Shown here piece after piece: positions 23,389 to 32,385 of a DNA stretch of 64,000 bases (the first letter of the stretch is position 1; each line of letters starts with the position of its first letter). The stretch lies in contig NZ_CP012196.1 in NCBI RefSeq assembly GCF_001190745.1, forward strand, positions 558,001-622,000. Reading direction: 5' to 3'. The position numbers and the translations under genes are program-made. The notes beneath the pieces were generated by a model, which saw only the letters and a program-made list of their open reading frames with translations, was not told the DNA's origin and searched no databases. This DNA is from Campylobacter gracilis. GTDB lineage: Bacteria > Campylobacterota > Campylobacteria > Campylobacterales > Campylobacteraceae.

Positions 23389-24470
23389 GCTTTTTAAAAA
23401 ATTTGCCCTATCCAAACGTCATCGAACAGCTTAGCTACGATGAAATTTTAAAAGCCGTTAAAGGGCTTTTTAAAGGTCATTTAAACGATGACGAGATCGC
23501 TTTGCTTGAGAGCGACCGTTTTTCGGCTCTGCTTGAAACGTTAGCTTACCGCGAGCTGTTTTTAAGAGCTCGCATCAATAGCACCGTAAAATCTATGCTG
23601 CTACCTTTCGCGCAAGGGGCTGATCTTGACAATATCGTTGCGATGTATGGAATTGCACGCAAAAAGGGCGAAAGACCCGTAGCGGAAGTAGAATTCACCT
23701 TGAGTATGGCGCGCGATTCGGACGTACTAATCCCAAAAGGCACTATCTTGTGCGCAAGCTCCGGCGAGCTTGCCGCTATCAAAGATGACATCACGATCGC
23801 AGCGGGGCAGCTAAAGGGTACAGGCCATAGTGTCCTACAGACCTTCGTCAAACAAAGCGATCTAAAATGCGAGCTCATCCAAACGCCTTTTTCATTCGTG
23901 CTTAAAGCGCGCCAAACATCGCGCTTTGAAGGCGGTGCAGATGAAGAGAGCGACGAGAGACTGCGCGATCGCGCCGTGCTTTCGCTGGAGCGATTTTCTA
24001 CGGCGGGAAGCAGGAAAGCCTATATCTATCACGCTCTGAGTGCCAACGCCAAAGTGGAGGAAGTGAGCGTGATAAACGGAGGACCCGGTATTGTGAAGCT
24101 CTATCTAAAAACTGCCGATATGAGCGAAGAGACGAGAGTGAGCGTGCAAAGCTATATAGGCGGCGAGCGGGTGCGGCCGCTTTGCGATACCGTAGTCGTA
24201 GAGAATGCCAAAATTATTAATGCCGTAATAAAAGCCGAACTTGAGCTAAAAGATATGCTTTTGCAGGCTAGTATTCAAAGCGAAATCGAAGCCGGCAGGA
24301 CCAGTCTAAGCCTCGGCGAGGATCTAAATCTAAGCTATATCTATTCTACTCTGCACCGCGAGGGGGTGTATCGGGTAAATCTAAAACAACCCGCCGCCGA
24401 CATAAAAGCGGACGTAGATAGTTTTGTGAAAATCAAATTTGAACTAAGCTTTGCAAAGGCCGTATTATGA
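23385..24470 (+). CDS. Baseplate protein J
   Basis: 361 residues, P2 gpJ-like. Recognisable parts: KSMLLPFAQGADLDNIVAMY, RKKGERPVAEVEFTLS, GGADEESDERLRDRAVLSLE, TAGSRKAYIYHALSANAKVE. Forms the baseplate wedge with W and I. Confidence 0.9.
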   Translation: MSFLKNLPYPNVIEQLSYDEILKAVKGLFKGHLNDDEIALLESDRFSALLETLAYRELFLRARINSTVKSMLLPFAQGADLDNIVAMYGIARKKGERPVAEVEFTLSMARDSDVLIPKGTILCASSGELAAIKDDITIAAGQLKGTGHSVLQTFVKQSDLKCELIQTPFSFVLKARQTSRFEGGADEESDERLRDRAVLSLERFSTAGSRKAYIYHALSANAKVEEVSVINGGPGIVKLYLKTADMSEETRVSVQSYIGGERVRPLCDTVVVENAKIINAVIKAELELKDMLLQASIQSEIEAGRTSLSLGEDLNLSYIYSTLHREGVYRVNLKQPAADIKADVDSFVKIKFELSFAKAVL

Positions 24471-25021
24471 GTATTTTACCAAGCGGAAAGCCAAAATTTG
24501 ACAAGAAGCTCGACGATCTTTTTGGCCTCAGCTTAGCAGGGCTTGATATAGGAGTGATAAACACCTTGGCGGATAGTTGCCCCGCTTCGCTTCTTGGGAT
24601 TTTGGCAGATAGCCTGGACATAAATATAGATGGGCTAAATGAGACTGGCGCAAGGCTGCTTATTAAAGAGGCCTTTAAAATTCATTATTATTCAGGCACC
24701 TTTTACGCAGTCAAAAAGGCGGTGAATGCGATCGATAGCGGAGCGATCATAGTAGAGGGAAATTTAGGGCAGAAATATGACGGCTCTATAAAACATGATA
24801 GAAGCAGATTTTACGGCTCAAACTCGCATTGGGCCGAATATAGCATCATAAGCAGCGTTCCTCTTTCAAAGAGTAGGGCGGCGGCGATAGCGACCGCGGC
24901 AAAAGCGGCGGCGCCCGCAAAGTGTGTGCTAGCTCTGATCGAGCATCAGGCTAGCCAAATCACATATAACGGGCAAATAAAATATAACGAGCAATTCAAC
25001 TATGGAGCATACAATGGCTAA
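24467..25021 (+). CDS. Tail protein I
   Basis: 184 residues, P2 gpI-like, start overlapping gpJ stop. Typical parts: LADSCPASLLGILADSLDIN, YYSGTFYAVKKAVNAI. Links baseplate wedge to fibre. Confidence 0.88.
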   Translation: MSILPSGKPKFDKKLDDLFGLSLAGLDIGVINTLADSCPASLLGILADSLDINIDGLNETGARLLIKEAFKIHYYSGTFYAVKKAVNAIDSGAIIVEGNLGQKYDGSIKHDRSRFYGSNSHWAEYSIISSVPLSKSRAAAIATAAKAAAPAKCVLALIEHQASQITYNGQIKYNEQFNYGAYNG

Positions 25022-25832
25022 TATCAAAGAAGAAAAAACCTGGGAAGAAGGGATATATCAGCTCGAAGTAACCGATCCGGTAGTAGGCGGAATAGACGGC
25101 ATAAGCAACAAGCAAGCTAAGCAGCTGGCAAACCGCACGAGATACCTAAAAGAGCAGATCAAAAACAATAAAAGCAGTATGGATACCGCCCTTGCTACAA
25201 AACGAAATGTCACAGATAGCTACTCAAAAACCCAAACCGATGAAAAATTCCTAAAAATTGGGGACTATGGCTTGGGCGGGGTGGACAATATGCCCATCCT
25301 AAATAATCTAGATGATTTTACAACAAAGACAGGTATTTATAGGACAGTAGAAGATAGGACTACTGGAACTCCTCCCGCTACTTGGTCAAAAATTAGACAC
25401 TCTTCAGTAATAGTGGAAAGAGTAGACCAAAACTGGATAAAACAAACAATGACCTATATAGACAGTGAACATATACCGCTTGTATGGTATAGGACAAACA
25501 AGAGCAATACCATATGGCATTCTTGGACTTGTCTAAACCCTCTCGGAGTAGGTCAAACTTGGCAAGAGGTTACAAGCCAGAGGCTAAAGGGCGTTATTTA
25601 TACTAATACAACAGGACGTCCAATTCTTGTATGTGCTACTGACTACAACGGAAACGGTGGAGGAAGTTCTGTCATAGAAATAGACGGAGCAGATAGAGGA
25701 GTGATTATGGGGGGTACCGCCACACAGACTTCCTGCACAGTAATAGTACCTGTAGGGTCAACTTATAAGGTAAAAGACAATGTTCCAACTCCTGGCAGTG
25801 AAAACTATTACAGATGCCACGAACTACGATAA
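25014..25832 (+). CDS. Tail fibre protein
   Basis: 272 residues from ATG 25014. The N-terminal ~60 residues (YQLEVTDPVVGGIDGISNKQ, LANRTRYLKEQI) are the conserved baseplate-attachment part of gpH-like fibres. The remainder is receptor-binding in style (Gly/Asn/Thr-rich, CATDYNGNGGG). Codon usage from ~25260 turns AT-rich, marking an exchanged host-range module. Shorter than P2 gpH (669). Confidence 0.8.
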   Translation: MANIKEEKTWEEGIYQLEVTDPVVGGIDGISNKQAKQLANRTRYLKEQIKNNKSSMDTALATKRNVTDSYSKTQTDEKFLKIGDYGLGGVDNMPILNNLDDFTTKTGIYRTVEDRTTGTPPATWSKIRHSSVIVERVDQNWIKQTMTYIDSEHIPLVWYRTNKSNTIWHSWTCLNPLGVGQTWQEVTSQRLKGVIYTNTTGRPILVCATDYNGNGGGSSVIEIDGADRGVIMGGTATQTSCTVIVPVGSTYKVKDNVPTPGSENYYRCHELR

Positions 25833-25847
25833 CGAAAGGACAAAACA

Positions 25848-26336
25848 ATGAGATACTTCTTAAAAAACAATGACGTCTACGCATACGACGACGAGCAAAT
25901 AGCTTTAGGCTATGCAGAGGGACTTAAAGAGCTTACAGAGGAGGAGCTACAAGAAAAATTAGCTCCATCAATCGACCAACTAAAAGAGGGCAAGACAGCA
26001 GCTCTTAACGAATGGTACAAGAATATGACTGAAAACTTCAAAGTCAATATCAAAGACTTCGGAGTAGTCGAGGGTGGGTACAAAGCACTCGTACAGATAC
26101 AAGCTATTATAGACACATCAGACGACTTAGCAGTACGAGCATATCCTCTAGCTAACGGTAAAATGGCTAAGGTTAGCGGAGTAGAAGACATCAAGAAAAT
26201 TAAGAAAGCTTTGCAGAGAGCAATTACAGGACTCAATGCCCTTAAAACAATCTACGAAGCTAAAATCAGTAAAGCAAAAAACAGCGCAGATATCGAAAAA
26301 ATCGTATTTGCAGATACAGTACAGGAGACCTTATAA
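25848..26336 (+). CDS. Probable tail fibre assembly chaperone
   Basis: 162 residues, acidic, helical; follows the fibre gene. Pattern MRYFLKNNDVYAYDDEQI, EELQEKLAPS, late TGLNALKTIYEAKI resembles DUF4376-type fibre assembly proteins. AT-rich like the fibre gene. Confidence 0.6.
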   Translation: MRYFLKNNDVYAYDDEQIALGYAEGLKELTEEELQEKLAPSIDQLKEGKTAALNEWYKNMTENFKVNIKDFGVVEGGYKALVQIQAIIDTSDDLAVRAYPLANGKMAKVSGVEDIKKIKKALQRAITGLNALKTIYEAKISKAKNSADIEKIVFADTVQETL

Positions 26337-26593
26337 TGAGCTACGTAATCATTACAGTACTATCGTTAGTAGTTGGCATCATTGCTTGCCCTTTCATCAT
26401 CTTTTTACGTGCAAGAAAATGCGACCAGTGGGACAAAAGCAATATGATGAACATACTTCGCGTATTTGCTCATCTAGCTACTCATCCAGACGACTTCGCT
26501 AAGATGCAGTATGCAGACGGTAAAAAGCCTTTCTGGTACTTAAGCGGAGACGAATTCGCTGACGTAGTTAAGACACGACCAGAGGACAAGTAA
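26336..26593 (+). CDS. Small membrane protein in host-range module
   Basis: 85 residues, start overlapping the chaperone stop. One N-terminal membrane segment (VIITVLSLVVGIIACPFIIF), then a soluble tail. Not recognised; same AT-rich composition as the fibre genes. Confidence 0.55.
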   Translation: MSYVIITVLSLVVGIIACPFIIFLRARKCDQWDKSNMMNILRVFAHLATHPDDFAKMQYADGKKPFWYLSGDEFADVVKTRPEDK

Positions 26594-26597
26594 AGCT

Positions 26598-27137
26598 ATG
26601 TTTTGGCTGCTAAATAGACTACGCGGGAGCTACAACTACTTTGCTAAGGTAAATGCAATCTACCTAGCAGCCATAATCTATTTATCTACAAAAAACATAT
26701 ATGCATCAATACTCTGCGGACTAGGATACATTCTTGGTGAGAGCTTCGGCTGGGGCGTATGGGTCGGTGCGCTCATCACGCATAGCGGATTCAAAGATGA
26801 GCGCGAAAATAGGCTCATCGAGCGCGGCGCCGCTAGGCTTTTCGAGCCCAAAACTCATTGGCTGGCGTATTGCAGGCTTTGCCTCTTTCTGCGCGGGCTA
26901 CTTTGGTGGCTGCCGGTATTCGTGCCGCTAGTCTTTGCGGGTCTTTACGGCGCGCCGCTTCTAGCCGTGCTACTCGCAGCAGGCTTCCCGCTTGCTTGTG
27001 AGCTGGGATACCGCACGCATTTCAAATTTAGGCTCAAGAAATTTGAGGTAAACACGGCATGGGCTAGGCAGGAGCTCTTTTACGGTGCAATGCAGGACTT
27101 GGCGTTTACCGCCATATATTTGATATCAAAATTTTAA
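26598..27137 (+). CDS. Membrane protein, possibly lysogenic conversion or exclusion
   Basis: 179 residues with about five hydrophobic segments. The first ~40 codons share the AT-rich style of the fibre module; from ~26735 composition returns to the phage norm, so an exchange boundary may lie within the gene. Not recognised. A membrane protein after the fibre genes could alter the cell surface or block superinfection. Confidence 0.55.
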   Translation: MFWLLNRLRGSYNYFAKVNAIYLAAIIYLSTKNIYASILCGLGYILGESFGWGVWVGALITHSGFKDERENRLIERGAARLFEPKTHWLAYCRLCLFLRGLLWWLPVFVPLVFAGLYGAPLLAVLLAAGFPLACELGYRTHFKFRLKKFEVNTAWARQELFYGAMQDLAFTAIYLISKF

Positions 27138-27150
27138 ACCGATGAAAGGT

Positions 27151-27233
27151 GCGGGCGATAGCCCGCTGTAACTTTAGGTGGGTGCAGGGAGTGCCTGCAC
27201 TCCCGCTCGCAGGGCGGGCTTGGCTCGCCCGAG
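27151..27233 (+). promoter_or_regulatory. Three-hairpin leader element, copy C (upstream of tail sheath)
   Basis: Hairpin 1: GCGGGC-gata-GCCCGC (27151-27166). ACTTTAG spacer. Hairpin 2: GTGCAGG/CCTGCAC (27182-27200). TCGCAG. Hairpin 3: GGGCG/CGCCC (27212-27230), then GAGAAAT. The sheath ATG at 27258 is 27 bases on. Compared with copy A, stems 1, 2 and 3 all differ in sequence yet pair perfectly. Confidence 0.6.
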
Positions 27234-27257
27234 AAATCAAACAAAGGAGTAAGAAAG

Positions 27258-28421
27258 ATGGCTGCAAAATTTGGAGTAAACATAACCGTTTCGGCAGAGG
27301 CGGCAAGGCCGATAAGCGTAGAAAGTACTACGCCCATCGGGATCGCAGGATATGAAGAGGTGCTGGGAAACGGCCTACATTTTTACATGACGACAGACAA
27401 GGCGATCACCGCACTCGAGGAAATTTACGAGGCAAAAAAGAAGGCAAGCGAGCAATTTAAAAAAGGCTCGATCTATCGCGCACTGAAAGCCATCAGCGAT
27501 CAAAGCGTGCAAACGCAGATCATCCTATCGGTTTTTAGCCGTACCGATAATAATGACGATAGCGATGATATCACGGCTTGCAAGGCTGCGATAGAAGCTT
27601 TCAAAAATGCGAAGTCCGCCACCGGCTATCGTCCAAATTTGCTAATCGCCCCCGAATATAGCGGTGAGGACGCAATCAAAGCAGCACTCGAAGCTATGGC
27701 CACAAGGCTCAAAGCCACCGGTATCGTCGATCTCAAGGCAAGCGCCGCAAATGAGGCTATCGCAAAGATGAAAGATTTTGGCACGGCACGGCTGATTGCG
27801 GCATACCCCTATGTCAAAATTTGGGATGATGAAACAAACGGCTACGTTATGAGCCCGCAAAGCGCTCGTATTGCCGGAATGATCGCCTATGTGGACGGTC
27901 TTAGCGAATTCGGGTACTCCGATAGCTATTCCAACAGGGTGATGGGTGGTATCAGCGGCACGGCAATAGACGTAGACTTCGAGCCGGGGGAAACCTGCAC
28001 GGCAGATGAGCTTAGGGCGGCTCATATCAGCACGGTCATTCGCGAACAAGGCTTCAGGGCTTGGGGTGGAGAGACTAGCGATGTCGATAGCATTTGGCAG
28101 GATCTTGCCAGGGTGCGCATTTTTGATCGTATCTCGCAGGCTTGTCAAAGGGGGGTATTTTTCGCGATAGATCGCAAAGCCGATCAACTCTATCACGCAA
28201 AAAGAAGCGTAGATGAGCTACTGCGGGCTCTCGTAGGAGCTAGAGTACTGCTCGGGTATGAGCTTAGCTGGAGCGCAAAGAACACCCTTGCAAATATCAC
28301 GGCAGGTAAATTTTATCTTGACGTCAGAATGCAGAACAATCCGATAGTTAAGCAATTGACATTAGATTTTATCTATGTCGATTCTTATGGCAAAGCATTA
28401 ATGGATTCGCTTAATGCATAA
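27258..28421 (+). CDS. Tail sheath protein (FI)
   Basis: 387 residues, ribosome site AAAGGAG. Contractile-tail sheath features: STTPIGIAGYEEVLGN, NLLIAPEYSGEDA, YVMSPQSARIAGMIAYVDGL, late RVRIFDRISQACQRGVFFAI and the C-terminal handshake region (ITAGKFYLDVRMQNNPIVKQ). Confidence 0.92.
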   Translation: MAAKFGVNITVSAEAARPISVESTTPIGIAGYEEVLGNGLHFYMTTDKAITALEEIYEAKKKASEQFKKGSIYRALKAISDQSVQTQIILSVFSRTDNNDDSDDITACKAAIEAFKNAKSATGYRPNLLIAPEYSGEDAIKAALEAMATRLKATGIVDLKASAANEAIAKMKDFGTARLIAAYPYVKIWDDETNGYVMSPQSARIAGMIAYVDGLSEFGYSDSYSNRVMGGISGTAIDVDFEPGETCTADELRAAHISTVIREQGFRAWGGETSDVDSIWQDLARVRIFDRISQACQRGVFFAIDRKADQLYHAKRSVDELLRALVGARVLLGYELSWSAKNTLANITAGKFYLDVRMQNNPIVKQLTLDFIYVDSYGKALMDSLNA

Positions 28422-28453
28422 CAAAACCAATAAGAAAAATTAAGGAGATAAAA

Positions 28454-28969
28454 ATGCTTAGAAGACAAGTACCTCAGGCAATCCAGGAAGGAAACGTTTT
28501 TATTAACGGACAAGGTTATTTAGGGGTCACTAAAAAACTTAAAATCCCTATGATCGAGTTTGAAACGATAGAGGCGAAAGGTGCGATAAGCGCAAATTAT
28601 TCGGCAGGTATAATCAAACCGATGGAGGTTGAGTTTACGATCTCCGTACTCGATAAGAATATGCTTGCCGCGATTGGCCTTAATAGCTTTACAAGCCGCA
28701 TCCCGTTTCTTTTTAAGGCGTCTATCCACCAAAGTGGAAAGGATGGCCCCGTGCCTTTTAGCGCCGCTTTTACGGGCGATATCACGAGTTATGAAGTCAA
28801 GGAGTTTGAAAGCGGTAATGAAATGGAGATAACAATCAAACTAGCAGCAAATTTCGTTGACATTAATGTCGATAGTGTGCCGATGGTGCTAATTGATGTC
28901 GAAAATATGATATGTCGCATTAGCGGGATAGATTACATGGCAAGCGTCAGGTCGAATTTGGGCGAATAA
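28454..28969 (+). CDS. Tail tube protein (FII)
   Basis: 171 residues next to the sheath. Pattern KLKIPMIEFETIEAKGAIS, FKASIHQSGKDGPVPFSAAF, YEVKEFESGNEMEITIKLAA matches P2 FII tube proteins. Confidence 0.9.
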   Translation: MLRRQVPQAIQEGNVFINGQGYLGVTKKLKIPMIEFETIEAKGAISANYSAGIIKPMEVEFTISVLDKNMLAAIGLNSFTSRIPFLFKASIHQSGKDGPVPFSAAFTGDITSYEVKEFESGNEMEITIKLAANFVDINVDSVPMVLIDVENMICRISGIDYMASVRSNLGE

Positions 28970-28986
28970 TTTTAAAGGAGAAAAAA

Positions 28987-29250
28987 ATGGCAAAAGCAAA
29001 ATCAAATGTCGTTGAAGAAAACGGCAACCAGTATACCGTAATAGCACTTAGTGATGGTAGGGAGATAAAAATCCGTCACCCAAAAGGTAAAGATCTACGC
29101 TTCGCGATGAACGGTAGCGGCGGAAACGATGCCGACATCGTTTTTAAACTCTCATCAACACTTACGTGCCTTAGTTTGGATGAGCTTGACGAGCTACAAG
29201 CAAAAGACTGTTCGCTAATCATCAAAGAGGTGGCCGCTTTTTTAGCATAG
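28987..29250 (+). CDS. Tail assembly chaperone E (zero-frame product)
   Basis: 87 residues beginning MAKAKSNVVEENGNQYTVIA. Position between tube and tape measure, size and the slippery site near its end identify the P2 E counterpart. Ends at TAG 29248-29250. Confidence 0.8.
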   Translation: MAKAKSNVVEENGNQYTVIALSDGREIKIRHPKGKDLRFAMNGSGGNDADIVFKLSSTLTCLSLDELDELQAKDCSLIIKEVAAFLA

Positions 29251-29396
29251 CCCACACCTTTGAAGGTGTGGCTTTGGTTGCGCATGTACTTCATTTTTCA
29301 TTCAGCGAAATAATGGATCTGAATGTTAATGAGTACCACAGATTTTTGAAAATTTCGCAAGAAATTTTAAAGGCTAGTGCGGGTAGCTTTAATTAG
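28987..29396 (+). CDS. Tail assembly chaperone E-E' (-1 frameshift product)
   Basis: After 86 zero-frame codons, slipping at 29244 gives 50 more residues (SIAHTFEGVALVAHVLHFSF ... MDLNVNEYHRFLKIS) to TAG 29394-29396, for 136 residues against 142 for P2 E+E'. The tape-measure chaperone of most long-tailed phages is made this way. Its end overlaps the antisense gene below by 8 bases. Confidence 0.8.
29238..29271 (+). promoter_or_regulatory. Programmed -1 frameshift signal
   Basis: Slippery heptamer T-TTT-TTA (29238-29244) in the correct zero-frame phase, a 7-base spacer, then the perfect hairpin CCACACCTT-TG-AAGGTGTGG (29252-29271). The zero-frame stop lies in the spacer. Confidence 0.85.
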
Positions 29397-29553
29397 TTTT
29401 TAAAGCGTCGTAAATAGAGGCGATTGTGACAGAAATAAAAATTACGGCAAAAGGATTTACATCTGCTGTGGCATATAAGATACCGCCTATTACGGCAGAG
29501 ACGCCCAAAGCAGCGGCTATTATGTCGGTCTGATATGATGCTTTCGTTTTCAT
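29389..29553 (-). CDS. Small membrane protein, antisense within tail operon
   Basis: 54 residues on the minus strand from ATG 29553. Two hydrophobic segments (TDIIAAALGVSAVIGGILYA and PFAVIFISVTIASIYDAL) with a short polar link. It opposes every neighbour, so it is unlikely to be a tail part; expression from the lysogen, for example for exclusion, is possible. The ribosome site is weak. Confidence 0.5.
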   Translation of the reverse strand: MKTKASYQTDIIAAALGVSAVIGGILYATADVNPFAVIFISVTIASIYDALKTN

Positions 29554-29681
29554 ATTATGATTTTAGCATTTACAAGTAAAAAATTCAAGACCGACTGAAA
29601 ATCCTAAAATCAGGTGGACGAGAGCAGTATAATTTCCACCCGCAGGCTTGACTTTGCTAAAACAAGGAGTAAAAAAAGAAA

Positions 29682-32009
29682 ATGGATAGCACGCAAATCG
29701 GAATTTCAATATCGCTGATTACCAAAGGTTTTTCCGTACTTAGCGGCGATGTGAAAAGGCTAAACGCCCTTTCAGAAAGCCTAAAAAAAGCGGGGCGGGA
29801 CGTAACGGAGCTAAATCAAAAAATATCCAAAATCAAGTCCTTTAAAGAGAAGATCGGTATCAACCAGGATAAAATTCTAGGTGAATTTTCACATTTTCAA
29901 AGCAGGCTAGCGGCCGTCGGCTCTTTCGGGCTGCCGTTAAAACTTGCGATAGATTACGAGGATGCATTCGCAGATATCAAAAAGGTAGTGGATTTCAAGG
30001 ATGAAGCCGAAAAAGAGGCGTTTTCAAATGAGCTTTTAAGGCTAACTCAGATAATACCGCTTACCGCGAAAGAGCTTACCCAAATTGCTGCTGCAGGCGG
30101 CCAAATGGGTATTTCAAAAGATGAGCTTTTGGATTTTACGCAGATGGTAGCAAAAGTTGCGACCGCTTTTGATATGTCTGCGGATAGCGCCGGAGAGAGC
30201 ATTGGAAAGATCAAAAATATTTTAAATTTGGATCTTAGCGGTACAAAAGATCTGATGGATGTCATAAACGGGCTTTCAAATTCGAATCCAGCAAAGGCTG
30301 GCGAGCTTGTCGACGTGATGAAACGAATCGGTGCCCAAGGAAAACAAATCGGACTTACAAAAGAGCAAACCGTTGCTTTGGGCTCGGCATTTATTTCGCT
30401 CGGAAAAGTGCCCGAAACTGCATCTAACGCGGCCAATAAGCTGATGAAAACATTAGGAAATATCTCAACTTCGAGCGAGAAAGAGAAAAAGGCTCTTGCC
30501 GAGCTAGGGTTTGATGTGGATTTTATCCAAGCCGGGATGAAGACGGATTCTAAAAAAATGATGATGGATTTTTTGCGCGCAGTGAAAAACATCGAGGACA
30601 GTAAGCGCGGAGCTATACTTAATACGCTTTTTGGCGATAATTACGATACCGATATCGCCACGTTAGTCGGCGGTTTGGATACCCTCGAAAAAGCCATGAA
30701 CGATGTTACGGATCCAGCAAAATTTAAAAATAGCTCGGATACGGAATTTCAAAATAAAGCAAACACCACTCTCGCAGCACTTAAACGTTTTAGGGGAGCA
30801 TGGACGGCTATCGGTATTCAGATCGGAAATGCATTTTTACCTGTGCTAAACACCGTTACATCATTTTTTAGCGCAGTAGCTAAATTTATAAGTTATTTTT
30901 TAAAGGAATTCCCAAGACTTTCAAAAGTAATTTTTGGCATTGTAGGTGGGTTTTTAGCAATCGTTACGCTTGCGCCGATGTTTAGAATCTTGGGCTGGAG
31001 TATTGGAATTTTAATCAATCAAGCTCGTATTTTAGGTACGGCTTTTTCATTCTTAATTAAAGTCTTTAGATTAAAGTGGTTAGCCACTCTCAAGCTTAAC
31101 CTGGCGTATATCGCCGTTACGGCACAAACTAAAGCCACCGCCGCCGCTACGTGGATAGCGAATACGGCAAGTAAGGCCTATGCATTTACTACGGGAATTT
31201 TAAGCAAAGCACTAGCTGCGTTAAAGGCGGGATTTGCTGCTGCGGGATTAGGGGCAAAAATACTTCGTATCGCGCTAATCAGTACCGGTATCGGCGCCAT
31301 AGCGGTCGGTATCGGCATAGCCGCCGCATATATTATAGAGCACTGGGATGAGGTAAAAGCCTTCTTTATGGGCTTTTGGCAAAAAATTCAGCCGTATTGG
31401 GAAAGTATTGCAGCCTGGTTTGAAAAGGTCTGGAGCACGGTGGCTAACTTTTTTAGCTCCGTTTGGGATAGCGCAAAGGCTTTATTTAGCGGATCGTGGG
31501 ACGGGATAGAGACGAGATTTAGCGCCGCGGTAGAGACAATTAAAGCCTTTTTTTCTCCACTTACAGATTTTTTCAGCGATATCGCTAAAAGTATTTCGGC
31601 TGCGTTTGATTGGGTAATAGATTTTTGGAAAAATACTTTTGGCAGCTTTTTTGATTGGATAGGCGAGAAAGTGAATTGGATGAAAGATATGGCACGTAGC
31701 GTCAAGGAATTTTTTGGCTTCGGCGAGGATATGGATACTCCGCAAAAAAGCGCGATTAATCTATTTGGGCAGAACGCAAGAGGCGAACTTGCGGACATAA
31801 ATAAAACCTATGCCGGGCAAACTCGCTCCGCTGTTTTAAAAACGGCGGATGGTCGCGAAGTGAATGTAAATTTCAGCGGGAATTTCAACCTGCATTCAAA
31901 TGACGGGAAATTTGATTTACAAAGCTTTAAATCTCAAGTTACTCGCGGCGTACAAGACGCTCTCAGGCGCGACGAACTTAACTCCCAAAATACGGACGTA
32001 AGGGGTTAG
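29682..32009 (+). CDS. Tail tape measure protein (T)
   Basis: 775 residues, the longest phage gene. N-terminal coiled coil (residues ~20-70), the TIGR01760-type core (VAKVATAFDMSADSAGESIG, GKVPETASNAANKLMKTLGN), central hydrophobic segments (~410-440, ~510-545), Trp-rich repeats of the style PYWESIAAWFEKVW, and a polar tail. Sets tail length and helps DNA entry. Confidence 0.92.
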   Translation: MDSTQIGISISLITKGFSVLSGDVKRLNALSESLKKAGRDVTELNQKISKIKSFKEKIGINQDKILGEFSHFQSRLAAVGSFGLPLKLAIDYEDAFADIKKVVDFKDEAEKEAFSNELLRLTQIIPLTAKELTQIAAAGGQMGISKDELLDFTQMVAKVATAFDMSADSAGESIGKIKNILNLDLSGTKDLMDVINGLSNSNPAKAGELVDVMKRIGAQGKQIGLTKEQTVALGSAFISLGKVPETASNAANKLMKTLGNISTSSEKEKKALAELGFDVDFIQAGMKTDSKKMMMDFLRAVKNIEDSKRGAILNTLFGDNYDTDIATLVGGLDTLEKAMNDVTDPAKFKNSSDTEFQNKANTTLAALKRFRGAWTAIGIQIGNAFLPVLNTVTSFFSAVAKFISYFLKEFPRLSKVIFGIVGGFLAIVTLAPMFRILGWSIGILINQARILGTAFSFLIKVFRLKWLATLKLNLAYIAVTAQTKATAAATWIANTASKAYAFTTGILSKALAALKAGFAAAGLGAKILRIALISTGIGAIAVGIGIAAAYIIEHWDEVKAFFMGFWQKIQPYWESIAAWFEKVWSTVANFFSSVWDSAKALFSGSWDGIETRFSAAVETIKAFFSPLTDFFSDIAKSISAAFDWVIDFWKNTFGSFFDWIGEKVNWMKDMARSVKEFFGFGEDMDTPQKSAINLFGQNARGELADINKTYAGQTRSAVLKTADGREVNVNFSGNFNLHSNDGKFDLQSFKSQVTRGVQDALRRDELNSQNTDVRG

Positions 32010-32010
32010 A

Positions 32011-32385
32011 ATGGTCTTAAATATCGGTGGCTTTAAATTTGAATGGAAGCAGACACTTGGTATCGACATGCAGACTGATTTTAGTATTGAATCGATAGAT
32101 AGAATCGAAAATCACCCGACTTTATTATCCGCTGCGCTGGAAAGTCAGACTATTAGCGTATCTGCACAGACATTGCCGTTTAGAAACGACGGGCAAAATG
32201 CGTTAAAGGCACTTTACATATTAGCGGCGACACGACAAAGTTATCCTTTGGTAGGCGGTAACGGTAGATATTTCGGTAGGTTCGCAATCATCAAAATCAG
32301 TGAAAAGAGGGCTATTTTTACGCCAAACGGAGCATTTTTAACACAAAATTTCACAATGGAGCTGAAAAGAGATTATGATATATAA
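32011..32385 (+). CDS. Tail protein U
   Basis: 124 residues, P2 gpU-like (LNIGGFKFEWKQTLGIDMQT, HPTLLSAALESQTISVSAQT, AFLTQNFTMELKRDYD). Tail completion/terminator. Overlaps gpX by 11 bases. Confidence 0.85.
   Translation: MVLNIGGFKFEWKQTLGIDMQTDFSIESIDRIENHPTLLSAALESQTISVSAQTLPFRNDGQNALKALYILAATRQSYPLVGGNGRYFGRFAIIKISEKRAIFTPNGAFLTQNFTMELKRDYDI

Noticed and set aside
27149-27355. Open frame of 68 codons over the leader before the sheath gene
   Set aside because: Runs through the three hairpins and overlaps the sheath start in another frame.
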